Origin: an uncultured Bacteroides sp.
Lineage (GTDB): Bacteria > Bacteroidota > Bacteroidia > Bacteroidales > Bacteroidaceae
Reading direction: 5' to 3'
NCBI GenBank assembly: GCA_949296575.1
Contig: CASFPE010000007.1
Location: 1-64,000 of the forward strand
DNA: 64,000 nucleotides
Shown here: positions 53,845 through 61,707 of the stretch, in pieces
How positions within the stretch are numbered: the first letter of the stretch is position 1
Layout of the letters: each line of letters opens with the position of its first letter
Translations under genes and position numbers: made by a program
Notes under the pieces: generated by a model
What the model was told of the DNA's origin: nothing
The model's database searches: none
Seen by the model: the letters and a program-made list of their open reading frames with translations, nothing else

Positions 53845-54687
53845 ATGAAACCGTTGTATTCACACTTGCCTGGGCCTATTGGTGTGTTCGATTCCGGGTA
53901 CGGGGGGCTTACCATATTGGAGCAGATACGTCAGGTCTTGCCGGCGTATGATTATCTGTACTTGGGCGACAACGCACGGACGCCTTACGGGAGCCGCTCC
54001 TTTGAGATTGTTTATGATTTCACTTTGCAGGCTGTCAGGAAACTGTTCGGGATGGGATGCCATTTGGTGGTATTGGCATGCAATACAGCTTCGGCCAAGG
54101 CATTGAGGTCGATACAGATGAATGATTTGCCGGCGTTGGACGCAGGGCGGCGTGTCTTAGGAGTCATTCGCCCCACGGTGGAATGTATTGGCAGCATGAC
54201 AAAGACCCGTCATGTCGGCGTGTTGGCCACGGCAGGCACAGTCTTGTCTAATTCTTATCCATTGGAGGTGCATAAATTGTTTCCCGACATTGCTGTGGTG
54301 GAACAAGCTTGTCCCATGTGGGTTCCTTTGGTGGAAAACGGTGAGGCTAACTCGCCCGGTGCGGATTATTTTGTGCAGAAATATGTATCGGCATTGTTGT
54401 CGAAAGATGCAAATATCGATACGATTATTTTAGGATGCACTCATTATCCTTTGCTGCTGCCCAAAATACGGCAGCATGTGCCGGAGAATATCCGTATTGT
54501 GTCCCAAGGTGAATATGTGGCACGCAGTTTGAAAGACTACCTATGCCGGCATCCTGAGATGGATGCACGATGCACGAAAGGCGGTACCTGCCGCTTTTTC
54601 ACCACAGAGTCGGAAGACAAGTTCATGGATTCGGCCGCCATTTTCCTGAACGAGAAGGTGCATGTCGGCCACATTTCTTTGGAGTGA
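53845..54687 (+). CDS. murI: Glutamate racemase MurI
   Basis: MurI makes D-glutamate for peptidoglycan. The 280-aa protein has GVFDSGYGGLTILE with the conserved Asp-Ser, the first catalytic Cys in VLACNTASAKAL, and the second in ILGCTHYPLL. GDNARTPYG is also present. The C-terminal extension (about 235-280) is longer than in E. coli. A start 18 bp after the bamA operon terminator suggests separate transcription, though no clear promoter was found. Confidence 0.95.
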   Translation: MKPLYSHLPGPIGVFDSGYGGLTILEQIRQVLPAYDYLYLGDNARTPYGSRSFEIVYDFTLQAVRKLFGMGCHLVVLACNTASAKALRSIQMNDLPALDAGRRVLGVIRPTVECIGSMTKTRHVGVLATAGTVLSNSYPLEVHKLFPDIAVVEQACPMWVPLVENGEANSPGADYFVQKYVSALLSKDANIDTIILGCTHYPLLLPKIRQHVPENIRIVSQGEYVARSLKDYLCRHPEMDARCTKGGTCRFFTTESEDKFMDSAAIFLNEKVHVGHISLE

Positions 54688-54689
54688 CA

Positions 54690-55391
54690 ATGTCAGGAGG
54701 CGGAATGTGTCTGAAGGAGTCTTTAGTGCGGGCATGGATATGGTGCAGGCGCTTTCGGCATCGTTGCGGTTATGGGGTGCATTCTCCTTTCGCATTTGAT
54801 TTGATTACGCGTGTCATTTATGAGAAGCATCCTTATTACGGGTATGCAGTGCTGGACAAATATTGCAGGGACTTTCCTGCTTTGGGCGGGAGTGTCTCGA
54901 AGAAAGTAAGCCGTTTATTGTTCCGTTTGGCCAATGAGGTGCAGCCCCGTCAGATTCTGGAATTGGGTACGGCTGAGGGGCTGTCTGCGCTTTGTTTGGC
55001 AATGGCAGTGAAGGAATGCCCTGTCTTGACGTTGGATGATGCGGGCAAATTGGCAGACGCAAGGTTGTTTGCTTCGTGTGGCAATGTGTCTTTCCGTGTT
55101 GGCGGCCTGCAGCAGGAGCTGTTGTCCTGCCTGCCATCCTTGGAACCTTTGGACTTTGTGCATTTTAATACTCGTTGCCCGGAGCGTGCTTTGTGGGAAG
55201 AATTGCTGCCGAAAGTCAATGGCAAGACGGTGTTTACCATCGAAGGCATCCATGCTTCTTCTGCCATGAAGGCGTGGTGGTTGGATATTGTTGCCGATTC
55301 CCGTACAGGAGTCACTTTTGATTTGTATGATTTGGGACTGGTCTTTTTCGACTTGAAGAAGATAAAGCAGCATTATATTGTCAATTTTTAA
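54690..55391 (+). CDS. SAM-dependent methyltransferase-like protein
   Basis: The 233-aa protein carries a class I methyltransferase SAM motif, ILELGTAEGLSALCLAM, near residue 83. Later segments correspond to a Rossmann core (EPLDFVHFNTR, GKTVFTIEGIH). The N-terminal WCRRFRHRCGYGVHSPFAFDLITRVIYE pattern is spread over residues 12-44 and is typical of a Bacteroidetes group I recall. The substrate is unknown. It begins 2 bp after murI. A longer in-frame start inside murI is unlikely. Confidence 0.7.
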   Translation: MSGGGMCLKESLVRAWIWCRRFRHRCGYGVHSPFAFDLITRVIYEKHPYYGYAVLDKYCRDFPALGGSVSKKVSRLLFRLANEVQPRQILELGTAEGLSALCLAMAVKECPVLTLDDAGKLADARLFASCGNVSFRVGGLQQELLSCLPSLEPLDFVHFNTRCPERALWEELLPKVNGKTVFTIEGIHASSAMKAWWLDIVADSRTGVTFDLYDLGLVFFDLKKIKQHYIVNF

Positions 55392-55420
55392 TATTGGAAA
55401 ATGTCAATAAACTTATTGTG

Positions 55421-55972
55421 ATGAGAAAAAGTCATGTTTATACGCGCACAGGCGATGATGGCACCACAAGCCTGGTAGGCGGGAAAAGAGTTTCCAAGAC
55501 GCATCCCCGTTTGCATGCATATGGCACTGTCGATGAATTGAATGCCGTGATTGGGCTGCTGTTGTCTTGTTTGGAGAAAGGCGATGATTATGATTTCCTT
55601 CTGGGCGTGCAGCGTCATTTGTTTTCCATCGGGGCTTATCTGGCTACAGAGCAATGCAGCGACGGCCATCTTGTTTGCATGCCGGATGTGGCGCGGCTGG
55701 AAGAAGCAATTGATCGGATAGACAACCAGTTGCCGCCTTTGCATGCATTTGTTTTGCCGGGTGGCGCAAAAGGGGCTGCTGTATGCCATCTTTGCCGCAC
55801 GGTTTGCCGTCGTGCCGAGCGGCACATTTATGCGCTTTCCGATGTCTGTCCGTTGCCGTCTGATGTATTGGCTTATATGAATCGTTTGTCTGACTACTTC
55901 TTTGTCCTGTCGCGCAAGATTAATATCTGTGAAAAACACGAAGAAATATTTTGGGATAAGAGTTGCAAGTGA
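55421..55972 (+). CDS. PduO-type ATP:cob(I)alamin adenosyltransferase
   Basis: The 183-aa protein has the PduO/EutT-fold N-terminal signature VYTRTGDDGTTSLVGG, the HPRLHAYGTVDELNA segment, and the C-terminal catalytic CRRAERHIYAL and LNRLSDYFFVLSRK (LNRLSDY here as MNRLSDY). It converts cob(I)alamin to adenosylcobalamin. MeaB at 27.4 kb points to use by methylmalonyl-CoA mutase. ATG 55421 is chosen over an in-frame TTG at 55394. Confidence 0.92.
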   Translation: MRKSHVYTRTGDDGTTSLVGGKRVSKTHPRLHAYGTVDELNAVIGLLLSCLEKGDDYDFLLGVQRHLFSIGAYLATEQCSDGHLVCMPDVARLEEAIDRIDNQLPPLHAFVLPGGAKGAAVCHLCRTVCRRAERHIYALSDVCPLPSDVLAYMNRLSDYFFVLSRKINICEKHEEIFWDKSCK

Positions 55973-56048
55973 AATTATTTGTTTTATTTTTGCGGTCAGA
56001 AAGCGAATATAAGAGACGAGAGTTACTAACAATTTAATACGAAAAACT

Positions 56049-56270
56049 ATGTATTGGACATTAGAATTGGCATCCAAACTGGAAGATGCCCCGTGGCCAG
56101 CCACGAAGGACGAATTGATTGATTATGCAATGCGTTCAGGTGCGCCGTTGGAGGTGATAGAAAATCTTCAGGAGATGGAAGATGAAGGCGAGATATATGA
56201 AAGCATAGAAGATATTTGGCCTGACTATCCCAGCAAAGAAGATTTTTTCTTCAACGAGGAAGAATATTAA
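56049..56270 (+). CDS. DUF2795 family protein
   Basis: The 73-aa acidic protein (MYWTLELASKLEDAPWPATKDELI start) matches the small DUF2795 family, widespread in Bacteroidales and highly conserved there. The C-terminus is very acidic (EDFFFNEEEY). No function is established. It has its own terminator downstream. Confidence 0.85.
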   Translation: MYWTLELASKLEDAPWPATKDELIDYAMRSGAPLEVIENLQEMEDEGEIYESIEDIWPDYPSKEDFFFNEEEY

Positions 56271-56285
56271 GGCGAAAATCAAATG

Positions 56286-56315
56286 AAGTGGGGCAACAAA
56301 AATCCCCACTTTTTT
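56286..56315 (+). terminator. Rho-independent terminator of the DUF2795 gene
   Basis: AAGTGGGG pairs with CCCCACTT around a 10-nt A-rich loop, followed by T residues. Confidence 0.88.
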
Positions 56316-56395
56316 ATTTTGCACCTTTTGTGGCATAATAAATCGCACGTAAATCGTTGATATATTGTTGCTTGGTTGGCTTGTTCCAAAATTAG

Positions 56396-56837
56396 GCTCT
56401 TTCAGTGTGGCTTTCATCAATCCATAAGGCAGGCAACTTTTTAGGGAGTTGAGGTTTCAACGGAAAACGCCTGTTCCAAACACGAGCATGGTGGGCAATA
56501 CAATTATGCAAGACGGCTGCACATTTAATCCAACTTTCCAAATACAGGTGCTGTGGCAAATTAAAATCTCGTGCTATTTGTTTCTTTATTGCAGTGTCTC
56601 GAAATAATATAAATCCAAAGCATTTTCAAAAGTGCTATTAGGCTTGAATGTATGATTTCCCTTGTCTTGCTCCATCGGACGCATATAACTGGCCAAGCGG
56701 AAATAGCTAATGATTCGTAGTTGTTCTAATGCTTGCTTCTCATCATTGATTATCAACCCACGTTCTTTCAGCATCTGTATTTGCTGTGGATAATCTATCG
56801 GTTGTTTTGTGTATTCCATAAAACCTATATAAAGCAA
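56396..56837 (-). pseudogene. Abi family (Abi_2/AbiF-like) remnant
   Basis: On the minus strand, 83 codons from ATG 56837 encode an Abi-type N-terminus (KERGLIINDEKQALEQLRIISYFRLASY, in two pieces, then FENALDLYYF) before a stop. In the next frame the C-terminal Abi signature continues: KKQIARDFNLPQH, LESWIKCAAVLHNCIAHHARVWNRRF. The middle of the usual roughly 300-aa protein (about residues 90-190) is missing. The gene has therefore suffered an internal deletion and a frame change. Abi_2 proteins are phage-abortive-infection factors; this copy cannot be functional as read. Confidence 0.8.
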
Positions 56838-56840
56838 AAG

Positions 56841-56880
56841 TTCCGCCCTGGTACGCTGTTCTATGGGAAGCGTGGCGGAA
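56841..56880 (-). ncRNA. Structured hairpin in the leader of the Abi remnant
   Basis: TTCCGCC (56841-56847) pairs with GGCGGAA (56874-56880), and ACGCT (56853-56857) with AGCGT (56869-56873), giving a stable hairpin directly after the predicted transcription start of the Abi gene. I recall that Abi_2/AbiF genes are often preceded by a structured RNA. This may be its remnant. Confidence 0.45.
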
Positions 56881-56890
56881 TCTGTTGCTG

Positions 56891-56921
56891 CAAAAGTACG
56901 ACTTTATTGTGAAATAACAAA
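56891..56921 (-). promoter_or_regulatory. Promoter of the Abi remnant
   Basis: On the minus strand, TTTG (56918-56921) and TACTTTTG (56891-56898) are separated by 19 bp, a canonical Bacteroidota promoter. It would start transcription near 56884. Confidence 0.6.
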
Positions 56922-57163
56922 ATGGAAGGAGGAAAACTTTGCGATTATCCATCTTCTTTTAAAGGGACGGTTTAATAAATGTTACTCTGAAAAGCACTTT
57001 CCCAGAAGTGTTTCACTATATTCGCTGCATCGGCATCTTTTCCTTGGGGTTGATGGGGTTGCCGGGTATAACTTGTCGGCCGTTTTGCGCATCGTTTATA
57101 TCTTTCCTTGATAAAGAATCGGGGACATAAATGAAAAATGCGATAAAAAATCGGGCGATTTGC
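56922..57163. other. Intergenic, no gene seen
   Basis: No convincing coding region or RNA structure is visible between the Abi promoter and the promoter of the CXXX-operon leader. The open frame at 56863-57111 has no recognisable protein character and overlaps the Abi promoter. Confidence 0.45.
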
Positions 57164-57195
57164 TTTGCCCGTATCAAAATAATCCTATATCTTTG
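57164..57195 (+). promoter_or_regulatory. Promoter of the structured leader/CXXX operon
   Basis: TTTG (57164-57167), a 20-bp spacer and TATCTTTG (57188-57195) form a textbook Bacteroidota promoter. Transcription should begin near 57202. No other TAnnTTTG box is seen between here and the first CXXX gene at 57573, so this is the only evident promoter for the operon. Confidence 0.75.
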
Positions 57196-57202
57196 CGACA
57201 AT

Positions 57203-57494
57203 CCAGTTAGCCCCTCGTGGGGATAGGTGGGTTATTTACTGATAAAGGACGTTACGGACGTTATCTTTGATGTCTTAAATCTCGCAAATTTAGGCTCTCT
57301 TCAAAGATACGGCAACGGGAACGTCCATGCTGGATGTATTATATGCTCCCCCCAAGGGAGGGTTGCACGCCCGTGCAACCGATTTATAATATGTCATGGC
57401 GTGGGCTAACTGCGTTGCTTATCCTAAGAGAGAGGCAATGCGAGAGCCTGAGACATGGGATAAGCGGAAGTGGAGACTCCCACGTCACTTTTTT
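57203..57494 (+). ncRNA. Structured leader or independent ncRNA upstream of the CXXX operon
   Basis: About 290 nt with many perfect helices. The 5' GTTAGCCC (57206-57213) pairs with GGGCTAAC (57403-57410). Inside it are GGACGTT/AACGTCC (57247/57320), TATCTTTGA/TCAAAGATA (57262/57301), TAAAT/ATTTA (57276/57288), CTCCC/GGGAG (57346/57356) and GGTTGCAC/GTGCAACC (57361/57373). A 3' domain pairs GCTTATCC with GGATAAGC (57417/57458) and GGCGTGGG with CCCACGTC (57398/57479), then six T residues (57489-57494). The last helix overlaps the 5'-closing helix by three bases, so the two may compete, as in a riboswitch or attenuator. I could not match it to RNase P, tmRNA or a known riboswitch; a 6S-like RNA is possible. 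Confidence 0.65.
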
Positions 57495-57572
57495 AGTATC
57501 TCACGCAAAATAAAAGATTGATAATCCGCCTCATTCCGGGAGTTCTGCGAGGCACTTTAATTTTCTTCATCT

Positions 57573-57857
57573 ATGGACGAAAAGAAAAAGCATGAAGAAC
57601 TCCAATTACGCAGGGACTTCTTCAAGAAAGCAGCAAAGGCAGCGTTGCCGATCGTTGGTGCTATCGTATTGGCGAGTGCGCCAAGCATTGTGACGGCGGC
57701 AGAGGAAGATCCGATGGGATGTAATTATGGATGCTCTGGGGGGTGCTATACAGAGTGCTATGGTTGCCTTCATTCTTGCAATAGAGCGTGTGCAGATTCA
57801 TGTAATTATAATTGTAAGGGGGGGTGTCAAAGAAGTTGCTTCGGGGTTAGCTATTGA
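57573..57857 (+). CDS. CXXX-repeat peptide precursor 1 with Tat leader
   Basis: The 94-aa protein has a twin-arginine leader: LRRDFFKKAAK (about residues 12-22), a hydrophobic helix LPIVGAIVLAS, and a possible signal-peptidase site near VTAAEE (about 49). The core (about 53-94) holds 11 Cys, nearly all spaced C-X3-C (e.g. CNYGCSGGCYTEC), with one CXXC. Together with the radical SAM gene downstream, this marks it as a ribosomally made peptide whose Cys are modified before Tat export. The mature product is unknown. Confidence 0.85.
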   Translation: MDEKKKHEELQLRRDFFKKAAKAALPIVGAIVLASAPSIVTAAEEDPMGCNYGCSGGCYTECYGCLHSCNRACADSCNYNCKGGCQRSCFGVSY

Positions 57858-57898
57858 TGTAGGCTAACAATTATTTTTCCCATTAAAATGATGTTGTT

Positions 57899-58219
57899 AT
57901 GAAAAAGGGTGAACTCCAGTCACGCAGGGACTTCTTCAAGAAAGCAGCAAAGGCAGTTTTGCCGATTGTAGGTGCTATCGTATTGGCGAGTGCGCCAAGC
58001 ATTGTGACTGCGGCAGAAAAAGAACCTATGTCCTGCCAGTATGCGTGTTCTACTGGTTGTGGAACAGGCTGTACCGGCGTGTGTTCTTATGATTGTTCTT
58101 CTTCTTGTGCAAGATTGTGCAATGGTTGTCAAGTAGGTTGCGAAGGGGGCTGCAAATACGATTGCACAGTGACCTGTGCTTCAGGATGTCAGGTGCGTTG
58201 CTATGCATATTGTTGTTGA
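57899..58219 (+). CDS. CXXX-repeat peptide precursor 2 with Tat leader
   Basis: The 106-aa paralogue has almost the same leader (SRRDFFKKAAKAVLPIVGAI, then LASAPSIVTAAEK) but a different core. The core has 17 Cys in C-X3-C spacing, one CXXC and a terminal CC (about residues 46-106; e.g. CQYACSTGCGTGC, ending YAYCC). Leader identity over divergent cores is typical of RiPP precursor families, where the leader is read by the maturase. It lies 42 bp after precursor 1. Confidence 0.85.
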   Translation: MKKGELQSRRDFFKKAAKAVLPIVGAIVLASAPSIVTAAEKEPMSCQYACSTGCGTGCTGVCSYDCSSSCARLCNGCQVGCEGGCKYDCTVTCASGCQVRCYAYCC

Positions 58220-58259
58220 TTATATTGTTTTACATTAAGCATGCCATACAATATTTGCT

Positions 58260-59510
58260 ATGAATATTCAAGATGACAGTGGGGAACTTTTGTATCGTCG
58301 GGAGTTCTTTAAGAAAGCAGCAAAGAAAACTTTGCCTGTTGTTGCGGCAATCGTAGCTCCGTCCTTGTTTATTAATTGCAGTAAGGAAGATGATAATGAT
58401 GAGTGGATTGAGTGTGCTTGTTCTGGAGATTGCTCAAATACTTGTTATTCTGGTTGTTATGGAATTTCTTCATCCCCAACTTGTTCAGATTGTGCAAACA
58501 ACTGTGCAGAAGGATGTGGTGCTTCATGTTCGAATACATGTGAGAACAGTTCAAATAACACTTCCGATACAGAGGATGACAAAGGAGATGGCACGGAGGA
58601 TGAAGATGGGATCTCAAAGGCTACGGGAGAAATAGATGGTTACGGATATGTGGATTTAGGTTTGAGTGTGAAATGGGCAACGCAAAATATCGGTGCCTCA
58701 TCTCCAGAGAGAGCAGGAACCTATCTTCGTTTCTGCGTAAGGGAAAACAATGGCGAAGGAGCGTCTTCTTCATATTTCCTATTGTTGGCAGGATATGAAA
58801 AGGGAGACTCTATTGCGGGTTCAAGCTTTGATCATGCAGTTGATCAAATGGGCCGCTATTGGAAGACACCGACTAAAGCGCAATTTGAAGAACTGATAGA
58901 CAATTGTGATGGTGAGGAATATAATTTGAATGGCGTTACAGGCTTGAGGTTGAAAAGTCGCAAGAATGGAAAGAGTATATTTATCCCTGCTGTGGGCAGA
59001 AAGGACGGTTATACCTTAACTTCTGAAAGTTCAGTTTGCTTGTGGAGTTCCACGGTGTATTCATTGATTACAAGCACTGGGTATGGATATACATGTGTAT
59101 GGACGCATCTGACAACAGGCGGATATCGTGCCTTTACACGTGGTGAACGTGAGGTAGATGGCGATAAAATGCCTATCAGGGCAGTTACTGATGGCACGCT
59201 TGCTTCGACAGGTTGCAATGGGGGCTGTTATGCTAATTGTGCCAACAATTCAACGGGCAGTGCTTGTTCGGGCTGTGCTTCGACTTGTTCAAGCGGATGC
59301 AAGGAGAAGTGTGATTATAACTGTGCCGCAACTTGCGACAATCATTGCTATGGAACATGCGATGATTCATGTGGCGGAAGTTGCAGATATATCAGTGCTG
59401 GAGCGAGTTGTTCAGGTTGTGCACAGACGTGTTATAACCGTTGCTATCACGATTGCAGTTATGCTTGTAGTACGAATTGCCAATCATCGTGTGTAAATGG
59501 TTCAAAATAA
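58260..59510 (+). CDS. FISUMP-domain protein flanked by CXXX-repeat arrays, Tat leader
   Basis: The 416-aa protein starts with the same leader type (YRREFFKKAAKKTLPVVAAI), ending SLFINC-SKEDD, which resembles a lipidation Cys (about 40) followed by a Bacteroidota surface-export signal. CXXX array 1 spans about 51-95 (e.g. CACSGDCSNTCYSGC). A Ser/Asp/Glu linker follows. A FISUMP (Fib_succ_major) domain spans about 128-318, with YVDLGLSVKWATQNIGA, RYWKTPTKAQFEELID and KSIFIPAVGRKDG. CXXX array 2 spans about 325-412 (e.g. CASTCSSGCKEKC). It may be a modified Cys-rich surface lipoprotein rather than a simple peptide precursor. Confidence 0.8.
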   Translation: MNIQDDSGELLYRREFFKKAAKKTLPVVAAIVAPSLFINCSKEDDNDEWIECACSGDCSNTCYSGCYGISSSPTCSDCANNCAEGCGASCSNTCENSSNNTSDTEDDKGDGTEDEDGISKATGEIDGYGYVDLGLSVKWATQNIGASSPERAGTYLRFCVRENNGEGASSSYFLLLAGYEKGDSIAGSSFDHAVDQMGRYWKTPTKAQFEELIDNCDGEEYNLNGVTGLRLKSRKNGKSIFIPAVGRKDGYTLTSESSVCLWSSTVYSLITSTGYGYTCVWTHLTTGGYRAFTRGEREVDGDKMPIRAVTDGTLASTGCNGGCYANCANNSTGSACSGCASTCSSGCKEKCDYNCAATCDNHCYGTCDDSCGGSCRYISAGASCSGCAQTCYNRCYHDCSYACSTNCQSSCVNGSK

Positions 59511-59543
59511 GAATGATTATTGCTAAAATGTATAGAAAATACA

Positions 59544-60758
59544 ATGGAAAAAATCAAAGAAACCGGTAGAGGCTGGCAGTCTGGCATGGCGAAGAACATC
59601 ACGTTTATCGTGACGAAGGATTGCCAACTGGCCTGCAAATACTGTTATCTGGTGGGAAAGAACTCGAAAGAACGCATGCCTTGGGAGGTGGCGAAGCAAG
59701 CCATTGACTACATTCTTGACCACGAAAGCGAGATGCGGGAGGAAAGTGTGATATGGGACTTCATTGGCGGCGAGCCTTTCCTTGAAATCGATTTGATTGA
59801 CCGGATTTGCGATTACCTGAAGACGGAGATGTTCCGCAGGAACCATCATTGGTTCAATTCTTACCGCTTCTCGTTTTCAACGAACGGCATCAACTATCAT
59901 ACGGACAAGGTGCAGCGGTTCATTCAAAAGAACCATGACCATCTGTCCATCGGCATCACCATCGACGGCACGGAGCGGAAGCACGACCTCAACCGCATTT
60001 ATAAGGGCGACGGGCGCGGCTCGTATGCCGACGTGGTGCGCAACATCCCGCTCTGGTTGGAGCAGTTCCCGCATGGCGGCACGAAGGTGACCATCAGCAG
60101 CGAGGACCTTCCTTATATAAAGGAGAGCGTGCTTCACCTTTACGGCCTCGGCATCCACGAGGTGAACATCAACTGTGTGTTCGAGGATGTGTGGAAACCG
60201 GGCGATGATGCGTTGTTCGAGGAGCAGTTGATGCAGCTGGCGGATGCCATCATCGATGGCGGTTATTACCGGGATTATGCCTGCTCTTTCTTTTCGGAGC
60301 ATTTGGGCAAACCGCTGGATTGCGTCACGCAGAACCAGAATTGGTGCGGCGCGGGCAAGATGCTGGCCGTGGATGCCGAAGGCAATTTCTACCCCTGCAC
60401 CCGTTTCGCGCAATATTCTTTGCGGGAAAAGAAGGCGTGGATTATCGGCAACATCCGCGACGGCATTGACAAAAACAAGCTCCGCCCGTTCCTGTTGCTT
60501 GACCGCTGCACGCAGTCGCCGCAGCAATGCATCGACTGCGAGGTGGCCGAAGGATGCGCATGGTGCCAGGGCGAGAACTATGATGCGGCCGACACGCCGA
60601 CCATCTATCAGCGGGCTACTGCCATCTGCCGGATGCACAAGGCGCGTGTGAGGGCCAACAATTATTATTGGAACAAGCTGTTCCGCAAGTTGGAGTTGGA
60701 AGACGCGCGGGAAGCCTGCGAAGAAAACCATCCGAAACCGAACCCTTTAAACTGCTAA
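59544..60758 (+). CDS. Radical SAM/SPASM peptide maturase, CXXX-repeat family
   Basis: The 404-aa enzyme has the radical SAM cluster motif CQLACKYC (Cys about 27, 31 and 34) and the SAM-binding GGEPFLE (about 74). A C-terminal SPASM region carries auxiliary-cluster Cys (WCGAGKM, FYPCTRF, then RCTQSPQQCIDCEVAEGCAWC and ICRMHK). SPASM enzymes of RiPP operons make thioether or C-C crosslinks on Cys or other residues. The adjacent precursors are rich in Cys, so they are the likely substrates. I prefer ATG 59544 over a TTG at 59520. Confidence 0.9.
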   Translation: MEKIKETGRGWQSGMAKNITFIVTKDCQLACKYCYLVGKNSKERMPWEVAKQAIDYILDHESEMREESVIWDFIGGEPFLEIDLIDRICDYLKTEMFRRNHHWFNSYRFSFSTNGINYHTDKVQRFIQKNHDHLSIGITIDGTERKHDLNRIYKGDGRGSYADVVRNIPLWLEQFPHGGTKVTISSEDLPYIKESVLHLYGLGIHEVNINCVFEDVWKPGDDALFEEQLMQLADAIIDGGYYRDYACSFFSEHLGKPLDCVTQNQNWCGAGKMLAVDAEGNFYPCTRFAQYSLREKKAWIIGNIRDGIDKNKLRPFLLLDRCTQSPQQCIDCEVAEGCAWCQGENYDAADTPTIYQRATAICRMHKARVRANNYYWNKLFRKLELEDAREACEENHPKPNPLNC

Positions 60759-60762
60759 GCGT

Positions 60763-61707
60763 ATGATACAGTATTTGGTCATTTTGTTGGACGACACGTC
60801 TGTGTCGTTCTGCCATTACGGCAATGCGAAGAAAGAGCGTCGGCTGATGCCGCTCGAAACGTTGAAGGCAGGCATCCTGTTCGGCATGAAGGAGAACCTG
60901 AACATCCAGTTCGTGTATCCCGCTTATGCTTTGCCGGAGGCGTACGATGCGGTGATTGAGGGCATCGACCATGTGAAGATAATGCCCGCCGCCACGCCGG
61001 AAGGCGCGGACGTGCTGGTGATGAACGGGTGGAAGGAATGCGAAAGTTGGACGGCGGGAGCGGGCGTGTCGTGCGTGCTGCGCCTTCCGAAAGCGGAATG
61101 GTTCGGGCAGGCGGGCCGTGTGGCGGCTTTGTTGGAGAAGACGGAACGCCTGAATGTGGTGCTGACGGACGTGGAAACCTTCACGGAGGACGACTTCAAG
61201 GCGTATGAACGTTCCTTGGCAGAGGTGGCTAATCTTCTTGAAAAAGCCTATATGAACGGGAAAACGCCCCAACTGAACCTTTTGACCGACCGCATGATGT
61301 TGGAGCAGATGAACAACTGCGGCGCGGGCGACACGAACATCACCCTTGCGCCGGACGGGAAGTTCTACGTGTGTCCGGCCTTTTATCAGGCAGCGGGCGG
61401 TTACGCCATCGGCAGTTTGGCCGAAGGTTTGGAGATAAAGAACGCGCAGCTTTACAGGCTGGACCATGCGCCGCTGTGCCGTCACTGCGATGCCTATCAA
61501 TGCCGCCGCTGCATCTGGCTGAACCGCAAGGCCACGTTGGAGGTCAACACGCCCGGCCATGAGCAATGCGTGGCGGCGCACTTGGAGCGCAATGCTTCCC
61601 GGCAACTGCTCCTTGCCATCCGGAAGCACGGCACTTTCCTCCCCGACAAACGGGAAATTCGCGAAATAGATTATTTGGATCCTTTTGATGTAAGAAAAGA
61701 ATGGTAA
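60763..61707 (+). CDS. Second CXXX-repeat peptide maturase, SPASM-like, no radical SAM motif
   Basis: The 314-aa protein has no CX3CX2C cluster motif in its N-terminal two-thirds (MIQYLVILLDDTSVSFCHYG start). Its C-terminal third keeps SPASM-like Cys: NCGAGDTNITLAPDGKFYVC (about 187-206) and APLCRHCDAYQCRRC (about 240-254), then GHEQC. It resembles a radical SAM barrel that has lost the SAM cluster and kept the auxiliary one. I recall a family called CXXX repeat peptide maturase in this position. It starts 4 bp after the radical SAM gene and overlaps the next gene by 7 bp. Confidence 0.8.
   Translation: MIQYLVILLDDTSVSFCHYGNAKKERRLMPLETLKAGILFGMKENLNIQFVYPAYALPEAYDAVIEGIDHVKIMPAATPEGADVLVMNGWKECESWTAGAGVSCVLRLPKAEWFGQAGRVAALLEKTERLNVVLTDVETFTEDDFKAYERSLAEVANLLEKAYMNGKTPQLNLLTDRMMLEQMNNCGAGDTNITLAPDGKFYVCPAFYQAAGGYAIGSLAEGLEIKNAQLYRLDHAPLCRHCDAYQCRRCIWLNRKATLEVNTPGHEQCVAAHLERNASRQLLLAIRKHGTFLPDKREIREIDYLDPFDVRKEW

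Noticed and set aside
56863..57111. Plus-strand frame of 82 codons between the Abi remnant and the CXXX leader
   Set aside because: It overlaps the Abi promoter and has no recognisable features; composition looks non-coding.
57203..57494. Structured RNA as RNase P RNA, tmRNA or SRP RNA
   Set aside because: The conserved cores of these RNAs (for example the GAGGAAAGTCC block of RNase P, or a tRNA-like T arm for tmRNA) are not found. A 6S-type or leader RNA is left open.
57573..58219. Cys-rich proteins as metallothioneins
   Set aside because: Regular X3 spacing, Tat leaders, paralogous arrays and radical SAM/SPASM genes in the same operon fit a modified-peptide system better. Metal binding by the product is still possible.
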